From positions 1-26,597 of the forward strand of contig JAEZED010000060.1 in assembly GCA_023417885.1 (NCBI GenBank): a stretch of DNA of 26,597 nt, in the 5' to 3' direction. The notes under the pieces are model-generated. The model saw only the letters and a program-made list of their open reading frames with translations, was not told the DNA's origin and made no database searches. Position numbers and translations under genes: made by a program. The stretch is from Planctomycetota bacterium (GTDB lineage Bacteria > Planctomycetota > Phycisphaerae > Tepidisphaerales > Tepidisphaeraceae). Shown here piece after piece: positions 13,463-20,733 of this stretch; positions within the stretch are counted from its first letter, which is position 1; each line of letters opens with the position of its first letter.

Positions 13463-14308
13463 TCACTTCCGCGCAACGAAACGCAGGTCCGTCCCGATGC
13501 ACAGGGCGCGGGCAGCATACTGCGCGAGTGCGCCGGCGCCCCGCCGGCCGCCCCCGCCGAAATGGACGATCCGGCGGGCGTCGCGGAAGCCCGATTCCGC
13601 GAGCATGCGAGCGAGGGTGCGGCGGTCGAAGTGCGTCAGGTGACTCTTGTTGACGAGGTTGAAATAGCGAGCGCCCTGGAGCCGGCGCTGGAGGGCGTTG
13701 ATGTTCGGAACGGCGATCCAGATCTGCCCACCTTCCTCCAGGTGGCCGTGCAGACCGCGGAGGGTGGCGAGCGGGTCGGGAACGTGCTCCAGGACCTCCC
13801 ACATCGTGATCACGTGGTATCGCTCCTCCGACCCGAGCGATTCGGGCGTCATGGCGCGCACGTCCAGCCCGAGCTGGTCGCGCCCGTAGCACACCGCGTG
13901 CTCGCTGGGCTCGATCCCCCGGGCCGCCATTCCCAGCGCCACGCACTGCTCCAGGAAGAAGCCCTGGCCGCAGCCGACGTCCAGCAGCCTGACCTTCGGC
14001 GCCGGGAGACCCAGCGAGCGCTCCGCTTCTTCGCGCACCAGCCCAGCATTGCGCCGCCAGACGTCGAGGTGGTCGTCACGCCACTGCTCGTACCTGCCGC
14101 CGCGGGCCAGTTGCTCGGAGTAATACTCCTGCTCGTAGTAGCGCTCCAGCGCCTCGCCCCAGAGGCGCGGACAGGCGCGCCACAGGCCGCAGCGCTCGCA
14201 CGAGATGATCTGGTAGTCGTCGTACCGGTAGCGCACGCGGCCGGCGTCGTGGCCGCAGAGGGAACAGAGCGGCTCGGTCATACTCCCGCTGGCGACGAAG
14301 CGGCTCAT
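13463..14308 (-). CDS. zinc-ribbon class I SAM-dependent methyltransferase
   Basis: A 281-residue methyltransferase of the Methyltransf_23 type. The N-terminal four-Cys ribbon (Cys15, Cys18, Cys37, Cys40 in CSLCGH and CERCGL) is typical of enzymes that work on surface-sugar or other secondary products. SAM motif I is LLDVGCGQGFFLE (108-120). Then come GIEPSEHAVCYG, the strand-4 motif VITMWEVLEHVPDP, and GGQIWIAVPN. The segment SHLTHFDRRTLARMLAESGF is also a hallmark of the family. The acceptor is unknown. It lies divergent from a Wzx-like flippase gene with 62 bp between the starts, which fits a polysaccharide context. The Met at residue 10 (14281) is an alternative start. Confidence 0.87.
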   Translation of the reverse strand: MSRFVASGSMTEPLCSLCGHDAGRVRYRYDDYQIISCERCGLWRACPRLWGEALERYYEQEYYSEQLARGGRYEQWRDDHLDVWRRNAGLVREEAERSLGLPAPKVRLLDVGCGQGFFLEQCVALGMAARGIEPSEHAVCYGRDQLGLDVRAMTPESLGSEERYHVITMWEVLEHVPDPLATLRGLHGHLEEGGQIWIAVPNINALQRRLQGARYFNLVNKSHLTHFDRRTLARMLAESGFRDARRIVHFGGGGRRGAGALAQYAARALCIGTDLRFVARK

Positions 14309-14370
14309 AGGGAGGCATCTTACGCCGCGCCGCTATCCTTACCGCTTCGCACGCTCGCCCGCGACCCGCG

Positions 14371-15639
14371 ATGACGCTTCCCGACGACGCCACGCTTCCG
14401 CCCGCCGCTCCGGCCCTGCTCGGGCGCTTCGGGCCGGCGGCGTGGGCGATTCTCGACCAGGCGTTCTTCGCCGGCGCCAACTTCCTGATGAACGTCCTCC
14501 TGGCGCGGTGGCTCGGCGCCGACGCCTACGGCGCGCTTGCCGTCGGGCTGGCGACGCTCTTCCTCCTGGGCGCGATGCACATGGCGCTGCTGGGCGAGCC
14601 GCTGCTGGTCTTCGGGGCCGGACGGTTCGCCGAGAGGCGCGGCGCCTACCTCGCCGCCATCCTCGCGGGGCACTGGGCGGTGTCCGGCGTCGTTCTCGTC
14701 GCGATGGTGGTCGCGGGCGCGCTCTTCGCGATGGGCGAATCCCGTGAGCTCGCGGTCGCGCTGATCGGCCTCGGTCTCGCCAGCCCGTTCATCCTGCTCC
14801 AGTGGCTCACCCGCCGGATCTGCTACCTCACGCGTCAGCCTCACGCCGCGGCGCTGGCGGGGGCGGCGTATCTCGCGCTCATGCTCGGGGGCCTGGTCGC
14901 GCTTCGGCAGGGCGGGTGGGTGTCGCTGCCCTCGGCGCTGGTGGTGATGGGCGCCGCCAGCGCCGTGACGGGATTGGCGCTCGTGCTGCTCATCCGCCCG
15001 GGATGGTCGTCGCTCGACCGGCTTCTGCTGCGCGAGGCGGCGTCTGCCCACGCCGGGTACGGGCGCTGGAGCATGGCGACGAACGCGGCGATCTTCAGCT
15101 CCGGGCAGGCGTTCTACTTGCTCGCGGCGATGCTGATCAGCCTCGAGGCCAGCGCGCTGCTCCGCGCGATGATGAACCTGGTCACGCCGATGCACCTGGT
15201 CAGCGCCGCGGCGGCGACGCTGCTCGTTCCGGCGCTCGTGCGCGCTCCCACGCCGGAGGCGGTCCGCTCACGCACCCGAGCGGTCCTGGCGCTGTTGTGC
15301 GCCGCGGCAGCGGGATACTGGCTGATCCTCGGGCTGGCGCAGGGGCCGCTCTTCGAGATCGTCTACGGCGGACAGTACCGCCCCCGCGGCGCGCTCGTCT
15401 GGATCCTGGGCGCGACGCTCGTGACCGGTGCGGCGTCGGACGTCGCGGCGGCGGCCCTGCGTGCGCGCGAGCGGCCGGACCTGGTGTTCGCGGCGTTCGC
15501 CGGCGCAGCCGTCTTCGCGCTGGCGGGGGGAACGGCGCTGATCCTGCTGCTGGGAATGACGGGGACCGTGCTGTCGATGGCGATCAGCGGCGCCGCGGGC
15601 GCGGCAGGGCTGGCAATCTTCCTCTCGCGCCGCCGGTGA
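14371..15639 (+). CDS. Wzx-like polysaccharide flippase (MOP superfamily)
   Basis: A 422-residue integral membrane protein with about 12 hydrophobic segments, resembling the Wzx/MATE-like (MOP) exporters that flip lipid-linked oligosaccharides across the inner membrane. The opening AWAILDQAFFAGANFLMNVLLARWLGADAYGALAVG is the usual Wzx N-terminal pattern (helix 1, then a L-x-P/G-x2-YG turn). A mid-protein ISLEASALLRAMMNLVTPMHL and a late YGGQYRPRGALVWIL also fit. Short arginine-rich loops alternate with the helices. It would work with the undecaprenyl carrier made by UppS. No glycosyltransferase is nearby, so the glycan is unknown. The start ATG has no Shine-Dalgarno sequence. Confidence 0.78.
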   Translation: MTLPDDATLPPAAPALLGRFGPAAWAILDQAFFAGANFLMNVLLARWLGADAYGALAVGLATLFLLGAMHMALLGEPLLVFGAGRFAERRGAYLAAILAGHWAVSGVVLVAMVVAGALFAMGESRELAVALIGLGLASPFILLQWLTRRICYLTRQPHAAALAGAAYLALMLGGLVALRQGGWVSLPSALVVMGAASAVTGLALVLLIRPGWSSLDRLLLREAASAHAGYGRWSMATNAAIFSSGQAFYLLAAMLISLEASALLRAMMNLVTPMHLVSAAAATLLVPALVRAPTPEAVRSRTRAVLALLCAAAAGYWLILGLAQGPLFEIVYGGQYRPRGALVWILGATLVTGAASDVAAAALRARERPDLVFAAFAGAAVFALAGGTALILLLGMTGTVLSMAISGAAGAAGLAIFLSRRR

Positions 15640-15665
15640 GGGATGCGGTGTGCCGCGGGCGCGGA

Positions 15666-15680
15666 CCGGCGATTCGCCGG
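15666..15680. repeat. short palindrome between convergent genes
   Basis: CCGGC-GATTC-GCCGG lies in the 47-bp gap between the flippase stop and the scpB stop. It has no T-tract. It shares the core GGCGANTCGCC with the palindrome at 5905-5925. Possibly a transcript 3'-end hairpin for both genes. Confidence 0.45.
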
Positions 15681-15686
15681 CCCGAG

Positions 15687-16331
15687 TCACTCCTCGGCAG
15701 GGCGGCGGGCGAGGCTTTCGGGCTGGGGAAGATCCTTCAGGCTGTTGAGGCCGAAGCTTTCGAGGAATCGCCGCGTCGTCCCGTAGAGGATCGGCCGCCC
15801 GGGAAGCTCGGCACGGCCGGCGATCTTCACGAGGCGCTTTTCCATGAGCGAGCGGATCGTCTCCCCGCAACTGACGCCGCGGATCGCCTCGACGTCCGTC
15901 CGCAGCACCGGCTGCTTGTAGGCGATCACGGCGAGCGTTTCCTGGGCGGCCTTGGTGAGCTTGGCGTCGGCTTCGCGCGCGTGCAGCTTCTGGAGGATCG
16001 ATCCGTGCGCCGGCAGCGTGAGCATCTGGTAGCCGCCGGCGACCTGCTCGATCCGGAAGCTGCGGCTGGTCTCGTCGTAGGTCGCGTTGAGCGACGCGAT
16101 CGCCTGCTTGATCCCGCGCGAGCCGGGGAGGCCCAGCACGTCCGCGATCTGCGCGGGCGTGAGGGGGTGGTGCGTGGAGAACAGCAGCGCCTCGACCGCA
16201 GCGGCGTCGATCTCCGCCCCGGCCGGCTCTTCGGCGGCGACTTCGGCCTCGTCCTGCGCGGGCCCGTCCGCCGGCTCGTCCTGCGGGAGTTCCGCCGCCT
16301 CGTCGATCTGGTCGTCTGTCGATTTCGCCAC
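15687..16331 (-). CDS. scpB: segregation and condensation protein B
   Basis: ScpB is the paired winged-helix subunit of the SMC-ScpAB condensin complex that organises and segregates the chromosome. The 214-residue form chosen begins at GTG (16331). It has an acidic low-complexity N-terminus of about 45 residues, then VEALLFSTHHPLTPAQIADVLGLPG (first winged helix) and SLNATYDETSRSFRIEQVAGGYQM. The family-defining LTKAAQETLAVIAYKQPVLRTDVEAIRGVSC follows, then the second winged helix ending GRPILYGTTRRFLESFGL. These blocks are diagnostic. A longer form from GTG at 16391 would add 20 residues with no family resemblance; neither GTG has a well-spaced Shine-Dalgarno sequence. scpA is not in the window. 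Confidence 0.93.
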   Translation of the reverse strand: MAKSTDDQIDEAAELPQDEPADGPAQDEAEVAAEEPAGAEIDAAAVEALLFSTHHPLTPAQIADVLGLPGSRGIKQAIASLNATYDETSRSFRIEQVAGGYQMLTLPAHGSILQKLHAREADAKLTKAAQETLAVIAYKQPVLRTDVEAIRGVSCGETIRSLMEKRLVKIAGRAELPGRPILYGTTRRFLESFGLNSLKDLPQPESLARRPAEE

Positions 16332-16388
16332 TGCCCAGAGTAAAGCAAGATTCGTCGCGATCGCCAAGCTGCCGCGCCCCGACCACTT

Positions 16389-16406
16389 CACCCGCCTCGG
16401 CGGGTG
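16389..16406 (-). terminator. hairpin after the GH116-type gene
   Basis: Perfect inverted repeat CACCCGCC-TC-GGCGGGTG, 8 bp beyond the stop of the leftward GH116-type gene and before scpB. Strong stem but no T-tract, so it is a candidate terminator only. Confidence 0.4.
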
Positions 16407-16414
16407 GATGGGAA

Positions 16415-19400
16415 TCAGGGTACCGGCGCCACGATCCTCACCTCGAGGCGGTCGCCCGCGTTCAGCGCAACCTCCTGCCCGAACCGGATGAGGGCGCCGC
16501 CTTCCGGCCAGACCGCCTCGGCCTCCACGGCTGCGTCGTTCAGCGTCGCCGCAACCTGGCCGGTCGGCGGGAAGGGGATCGACACCGCCAGCTCGCGCAG
16601 GCGCAGCCGGCCGTGGCGCAGCGTGACGGCGTTGGCCTGCTCGCCCCCGCCCCGTGTCTGGGAGAGCGTGCCCCAGCCCTGGGCCGCGGTGAAGCAGCAG
16701 CGGAAGTCGTCGGGCGTGATGCGCGGATTCATGCCCAACCGGGCGGCGGGGCCGTCATATTCGAACCCGCAGAGGGCGAGCAGGACGCCCCAGCTCGCCA
16801 TGGCGCGGGCGTAATGGTCGCCGCATTCGATCTCGTTCCAGGGATTGCGCCTGCCGGCGTCGTAGCGCTCGTCGATCGCCTTCACGACAGCCAGGCCCTC
16901 CTCGACGAGTCCCTCGTAGATCAAACCGGCGGCCACCTCGTACTCGATGCCCGTCCAGACCTCGTCCCGGTAGCGCACGCCGCGATTTCCCGGGTGCTCG
17001 CTCCTGGGCCAGGTGCAGATGAAGAGTCCCGGCTCGCCCGGCGCTGCAAAGACGCGCTCGGGCGGGTGACGCTCGTTCTGCGGGGCGACATCCGGCGCCC
17101 AGTTGTATCGCCAGATCGAGGCCATCGCCTTCTTCACGGCATCCGCGGGATACAGGTGGCCCAGGCCAAGCTGGTGCGCCCAGTTCTGGCCGAAGAGCTG
17201 ATCGGCGAGGCAGCCGTCGCCATACTGGAAGGAAGGATGCTGCCGCCAGTCGACGCGCTGGATGAAGTACTCGCCGTTGAAGAGCTCGCGCATCGTGAAC
17301 TGCGACCCGCGGGCGAACGCGCGGCGGCACGTCTCGGAAAGCTCGGCGTCCCCCATGGCCTCGGCCATGCGCGCCCCGGCGAGCAGGGCGGCGAGATAGA
17401 GGGCGCCGACAAACGTGTTGGGGCCGTAGAACTCGATGTCGTAGGTGTTGTGCTGCTGGTTGTCGATGACGCCGTCGACGTTGGCGTCCTGGGCGAAGAG
17501 GAAAGCCAGCGCCTTCCTGATGCTGGGCCAGTGCTCCTTCAGGAACGCGTCATCCGGCGAGACCAGGTGCTCGCGATAGGCCTTGAGGATCGTGCCCGCC
17601 TGCCCGTCGGCGGCGTAGGCGATGTGCGACTCCCCGCGGAAGCCGACGAGGCCGGACTCCTCGCGGAAGCCGGCGCCGAAGTCCTGCATGGCGCGCACCG
17701 ACTGCTCGAGCTGGGGGAAGAGGCGCGCCATCGCCTGCTCGTAGTTCCAGACGTGGGTGCAGGTCCCGGCGCAGCAGCCGACGCCTTCCCACGCCCAGAA
17801 GCGGCCGTTCTTCCACCACTGGCAGGTGCTGGTGGCGAGCGTGGAGACGGGCATGTGGAGCCGGTCCAACAGCCAGTGGGGGAGCGTCGAGTCGTAGTAG
17901 GTGTCGTGCCAGAGTTGCGTAGCGCCGGCGAGACGATCGATCTGCTCCGCGACGTGCGCCGCGGCGGCGCGGGCGTCGGCGAAGCGGTTGGCGTAATGGC
18001 GTCCGCCACGCTCTAGGTTCGGGAAGTTCCAGGCGACGACGAAGGTGACCTCGCGCGTCTCGCCGGGGGGGATCGACAGCATCCGGCCGACGCCGCCATG
18101 CCCGCCCGCCTTGTCGCGCGAGGCGCCGCCAGCCAGCGTGTCGTCCTGGCCGCGGAGCTCGGGCTTGTCGCTAAACAGCACGTCAGGCCGCTCTCCGTCC
18201 GGCAGCAGCGCCGAGTACATCGCGCCCGGGTGCGCGCCGATGACGCCGAGACCCATCGTGCCGAAGTCGCCGCGCCGGCGCGTCTCCACGGGGCCGACGC
18301 GCGGCTCGTCGGAGAACTCGACCTGGTCGATGTTGATGTGCCCCCATCCGCCGCTGGCTTCGTCGACGATCTCGAGGCGCGCTTCCTTCCCCTCCAGCGA
18401 ATCAACCTCCCACGTCGTCCAGGCAAGCGCCTCGCGATTGCGCCCGGCGGCCCTGCGGACAACCTGGCCATCCACGACGAGGCGCATGCCCAGCCGCTGC
18501 ACATCAGACCCACCACCAACCTTGAAGTTGATGAAGCGCCGCTCGATCCGGAAAGGCGGGCTCGTGAGCCTGCCAGTCGGCTCATCCCCGCCGAGGAAGG
18601 TGTTGACAAGGCCTTCCCCCTCGAAGCCGGAGACCGCCTGCTGGCCGGGGAGCGTTCCCTTCGCCGGAGCGCGACCCACCGCCGCCCCTTCGGCGGCCCA
18701 GTCGCCGTAGTCGTCGCCCTCGAACGTCGCGAACGCGATGGGCGGTCGCGCTCCGTCCTCGGGTGGACGGATCTCCGCCGGCTCGAAGCCCATCTGCACG
18801 AAGGTCAGCCCGTCATCGCGCACCACGTCATGGCGCCAGTGGCCCGCCGGCGGCTCCTCGACGCAGACGGCGTTGGCCAGCCAGCCCGCGATGCCCGCTT
18901 CGAGCGCGCGGTCGGAGGTATTCGTGACGGCGAAGCGCATCACGGTAACGGGAAGGGCGGAGTCTTCGGCGGCCAGCGGAATGAAGGGGGAGAAGGCGGT
19001 GAGCGTCACGCGCACGGGCAGGGCCGGGTCGCGATACTCGACGGTGCCGATCGGGTATTCGCCGACGAAGCGCACATCCGGGAAGCCGGACGCGTCGAGG
19101 GAGCGTTCGACCACCTCGTCGTCCTCGCCCCTGATGCGCACCGCAAACCCCTGCGCCACCGGCTGGGTCAGTTCCTGCTCCAGGTAGCCGCGGATGCCGG
19201 GGCCGGTGTTGATGTGGCGATTGAAGATGTCCCAGTGCAGCAGCCGGCCGTCGCCGCCGAGGTAGAGCTGGCCCGTGCCGATGCCGCCGATGGGCATACC
19301 GATCTTCGGCAGCTCGGCGCCGCTGTAGATCCGGCGCTGGCCCGGCTCGAAGAGTCCGCGGATCCAGGCGGCGTCAAGCCCCTTCTCCACGGGCACGGCG

Positions 19401-19633
19401 TGCGATGGATGAATGGCTGCAGGCTGCCCTGCAAAGGCCGCCCGAACGCTCGCCGCGGCGGGACGCGCCGATCTCATCACGCCCAGCGCCGCCGCAATCC
19501 CGGCGGTGGCGACGAAGTCCCGACGACTCACTTCGCCAGCACCGTCACCGCAACACCCGCCCCCGCCGCAACAGGCGTCGCTCGATGTGCCTGCCTCGCC
19601 GGACGACGCGATGCGGAGCTTCTGTTCTGCCAT
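16415..19633 (-). CDS. Tat-exported GH116-type (GBA2-like) glycosidase
   Basis: A 1072-residue exported protein related to non-lysosomal glucosylceramidase GBA2 and bacterial GH116 beta-glucosidases. The twin-arginine signal SRRDFVATAGIAAALG (around 36-51) follows a cytoplasmic Cys-rich leader, DACCGGGGCCGDG. The GH116 N-terminal beta-domain follows (GMPIGGIGTGQLYLGGDGRLLHWDIFN). A beta-sandwich insert, roughly residues 310-440, begins FATFEGDDYGDWAAEG and ends SGGWGHINIDQVEFSD; it resembles a module found in levanase-like proteins. The C-terminal (alpha/alpha)6 barrel has THVWNYEQA, VIDNQQHNTYD and LADQLFGQNWAHQLGLG. By alignment from memory, Asp811 matches the GH116 acid/base. The nucleophile position holds Asp724 (VIDN) rather than the Glu of GBA2 (LIEN). 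Substrate unknown, likely a beta-glycoside in the periplasm. It seems to be transcribed alone. Confidence 0.88.
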   Translation of the reverse strand: MAEQKLRIASSGEAGTSSDACCGGGGCCGDGAGEVSRRDFVATAGIAAALGVMRSARPAAASVRAAFAGQPAAIHPSHAVPVEKGLDAAWIRGLFEPGQRRIYSGAELPKIGMPIGGIGTGQLYLGGDGRLLHWDIFNRHINTGPGIRGYLEQELTQPVAQGFAVRIRGEDDEVVERSLDASGFPDVRFVGEYPIGTVEYRDPALPVRVTLTAFSPFIPLAAEDSALPVTVMRFAVTNTSDRALEAGIAGWLANAVCVEEPPAGHWRHDVVRDDGLTFVQMGFEPAEIRPPEDGARPPIAFATFEGDDYGDWAAEGAAVGRAPAKGTLPGQQAVSGFEGEGLVNTFLGGDEPTGRLTSPPFRIERRFINFKVGGGSDVQRLGMRLVVDGQVVRRAAGRNREALAWTTWEVDSLEGKEARLEIVDEASGGWGHINIDQVEFSDEPRVGPVETRRRGDFGTMGLGVIGAHPGAMYSALLPDGERPDVLFSDKPELRGQDDTLAGGASRDKAGGHGGVGRMLSIPPGETREVTFVVAWNFPNLERGGRHYANRFADARAAAAHVAEQIDRLAGATQLWHDTYYDSTLPHWLLDRLHMPVSTLATSTCQWWKNGRFWAWEGVGCCAGTCTHVWNYEQAMARLFPQLEQSVRAMQDFGAGFREESGLVGFRGESHIAYAADGQAGTILKAYREHLVSPDDAFLKEHWPSIRKALAFLFAQDANVDGVIDNQQHNTYDIEFYGPNTFVGALYLAALLAGARMAEAMGDAELSETCRRAFARGSQFTMRELFNGEYFIQRVDWRQHPSFQYGDGCLADQLFGQNWAHQLGLGHLYPADAVKKAMASIWRYNWAPDVAPQNERHPPERVFAAPGEPGLFICTWPRSEHPGNRGVRYRDEVWTGIEYEVAAGLIYEGLVEEGLAVVKAIDERYDAGRRNPWNEIECGDHYARAMASWGVLLALCGFEYDGPAARLGMNPRITPDDFRCCFTAAQGWGTLSQTRGGGEQANAVTLRHGRLRLRELAVSIPFPPTGQVAATLNDAAVEAEAVWPEGGALIRFGQEVALNAGDRLEVRIVAPVP

Positions 19634-19694
19634 GGCGCGCCGAGGCTACCGGCGCACAGCAGGCGGGACAAGGATTTGCCAGCCCATCACGACA

Positions 19695-19721
19695 ACACGG
19701 CAGCCGGATCGGCTGCCGTGT
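19695..19721. terminator. strong hairpin beside the tRNA remnant
   Basis: Inverted repeat ACACGGCAGCC-GGATC-GGCTGCCGTGT (11-bp stem, 5-base loop), 14 bp beyond the 3' end of the minus-strand tRNA fragment. The T-rich run TTCTTTT follows on the plus strand only, 4 bases after the stem. It probably ended the original tRNA transcript, or serves transcripts entering from the left. Bases 19634-19735 contain no gene. Confidence 0.6.
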
Positions 19722-19735
19722 CGCGTTCTTTTCAG

Positions 19736-19777
19736 TACCCCCAAGGGGAGTCGAACCCCTGTTCCCGGACTGAGAAC
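19736..19777 (-). other. 3' tRNA fragment, probable attachment site
   Basis: Read on the minus strand, this is the 3' part of a tRNA gene. A hairpin GTTCTC-AGTCC-GGGAAC looks like the variable arm of a class II tRNA. Next come the T-arm AGGGG-TTCGACT-CCCCT with the invariant GTTCGANTCC core, the acceptor 3' strand TGGGGGT, and discriminator A (19736). Discriminator A with a long variable arm points to Leu or Tyr. No cloverleaf 5' half can be found: nothing upstream forms a D-arm or an anticodon arm with U33, and no RCCCCCR acceptor partner lies in range. The chromosome is on the fragment's 3' side and mobile-type genes are on its 5' side. This is the geometry left when an integrase uses a tRNA 3' end as attB; an intact copy of the tRNA would lie at the far end of the element. 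Confidence 0.68.
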
Positions 19778-19841
19778 CCGTCAGCAGGTTCGGCCCAAGC
19801 GTTTTCGCCGTCACCGGATGCGCCGGTTTCGGGGGAGCGCC

Positions 19842-19869
19842 TTTGCAGAAAGCGCAGCAACCCTACAAC
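19842..19869 (+). promoter_or_regulatory. candidate early promoter of the element
   Basis: TTTGCA (19842-19847), a 16-bp spacer, then TACAAC (19864-19869), 34 bp before the sigma-factor start. Each hexamer matches consensus only partly. An imperfect palindrome, GCGCCTTTGCAGAAAGCGC, overlaps the -35 region and could be a repressor site. The surrounding 19778-19902 has no gene. Confidence 0.3.
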
Positions 19870-19902
19870 CCGCCAAAAACCCCAACAAAACGGGGGTGAA
19901 TC

Positions 19903-20733
19903 GTGAAGCCGGGCGACACCACCCTCCGGCGGGCGCACCCCTGCGCGCCGCTCGAGCCCGCCGACCGGCGCCGGCTCGTCGAGGAGAACCTCGACCTCCT
20001 GGCCATCGTCGCGCGCCGGATCGTCCAGTCGCTCCCCCGGAGCGTCGAGGCCGAGGAGCTCTACGCCGACGGGTACGTCGGCCTCGTCGACGCCTCCGAG
20101 AAGTTCGACCCGGCGCGGCACACCCAGTTCCGCACCTACGCCCCGCGCCGGATCCACGGCGCGATGGTCGACGGCATCCGCGACCGTGATCCTGCTCCAC
20201 GCCTCCACCGTGAGCGGATCAAGCAGCTCGGCGAAGCATCGGCCGGCTTCGTGGCGCGCTGGGGCCGCGAGCCCGACCTGGACAACCCCGAGGACGTCGC
20301 TCGCCTGCGTGAGATCACCGGCGCCACGGCGGCGACCCTGCGCGGGTGGGCGAAGGAGGCCCGGGCGCGGGAGCCCTGGCGCGAGTCGCTGACCACGGAC
20401 CTCCGGCTGACCCGGAGCAAGTGCCGGGACACCACTTCCGGCAACGTGCTCGCCGCCCGACGGCTCGATCCGGCCGTCGAGCGGTCGGCGCGGGGGGAAC
20501 TGCGGGAACTGCTGCCCGGCCTGTCGCGCGATCTCCGGATGATCCTCGAGCTCTGCATCTTCGACGGGATCCCGCAGCAGGACGCAGCCGAGGCGATCGG
20601 CCTCAGCCAGTCGCGCATCAGTCAGATGGTGCGCGAACTCCAGGAGCTGATCCGCGATCACGTCGAGGCGCGCGACGGCGATCTCCAGCGCCGCCACTCA
20701 CCCCAGACCAACAGCACCGGAGAAGACCGATGA
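19903..20733 (+). CDS. FliA/WhiG-like RNA polymerase sigma factor
   Basis: A 276-residue sigma-70-family factor resembling sigma-28 (FliA/WhiG/SigF). Region 2 spans about 25-95: EENLDLLAIVARRIVQSLP, then EELYADGYVGLVDASEKFD, then TQFRTYAPRRIHGAMVDGIRD. The last stretch combines the core-binding and -10-reading helices in the FliA form. Region 3 follows (97-150). Region 4 is a clear helix-turn-helix (200-252) with PQQDAAEAIGLSQSRISQMVRELQ for -35 recognition. All regions look intact, so it should redirect host polymerase. It is the first gene of the element's operon, starting at a GTG preceded by GGGGGTG, and its stop overlaps the parB-like start (ATGA). Its target promoters are unknown; element late genes are the obvious guess. 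A short tail after residue 255 has no known motif. Confidence 0.9.
   Translation: MKPGDTTLRRAHPCAPLEPADRRRLVEENLDLLAIVARRIVQSLPRSVEAEELYADGYVGLVDASEKFDPARHTQFRTYAPRRIHGAMVDGIRDRDPAPRLHRERIKQLGEASAGFVARWGREPDLDNPEDVARLREITGATAATLRGWAKEARAREPWRESLTTDLRLTRSKCRDTTSGNVLAARRLDPAVERSARGELRELLPGLSRDLRMILELCIFDGIPQQDAAEAIGLSQSRISQMVRELQELIRDHVEARDGDLQRRHSPQTNSTGEDR

Noticed and set aside
13342..13518. 59-residue N-terminal extension of ArsR
   Set aside because: It would start upstream of the promoter and operator and has no family sequence.
16332..16391. 20-residue N-terminal extension of scpB from GTG at 16391
   Set aside because: The added residues (MKWSGRGSLAIATNLALLWA) do not resemble ScpB and overlap a strong hairpin. 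Kept as a possibility only.
19736..19836. Complete minus-strand tRNA of about 101 bases starting at TCCCCCG
   Set aside because: Six acceptor pairs could form, but base 1 mismatches, there is no normal D-arm, and no 7-base anticodon loop with U33 exists. A selenocysteine tRNA was also considered and does not fit. A truncated tRNA explains it better.
18098..19906. 602-codon plus-strand frame
   Set aside because: Antisense to the GH116-type gene and running through the tRNA fragment; no family sequence.
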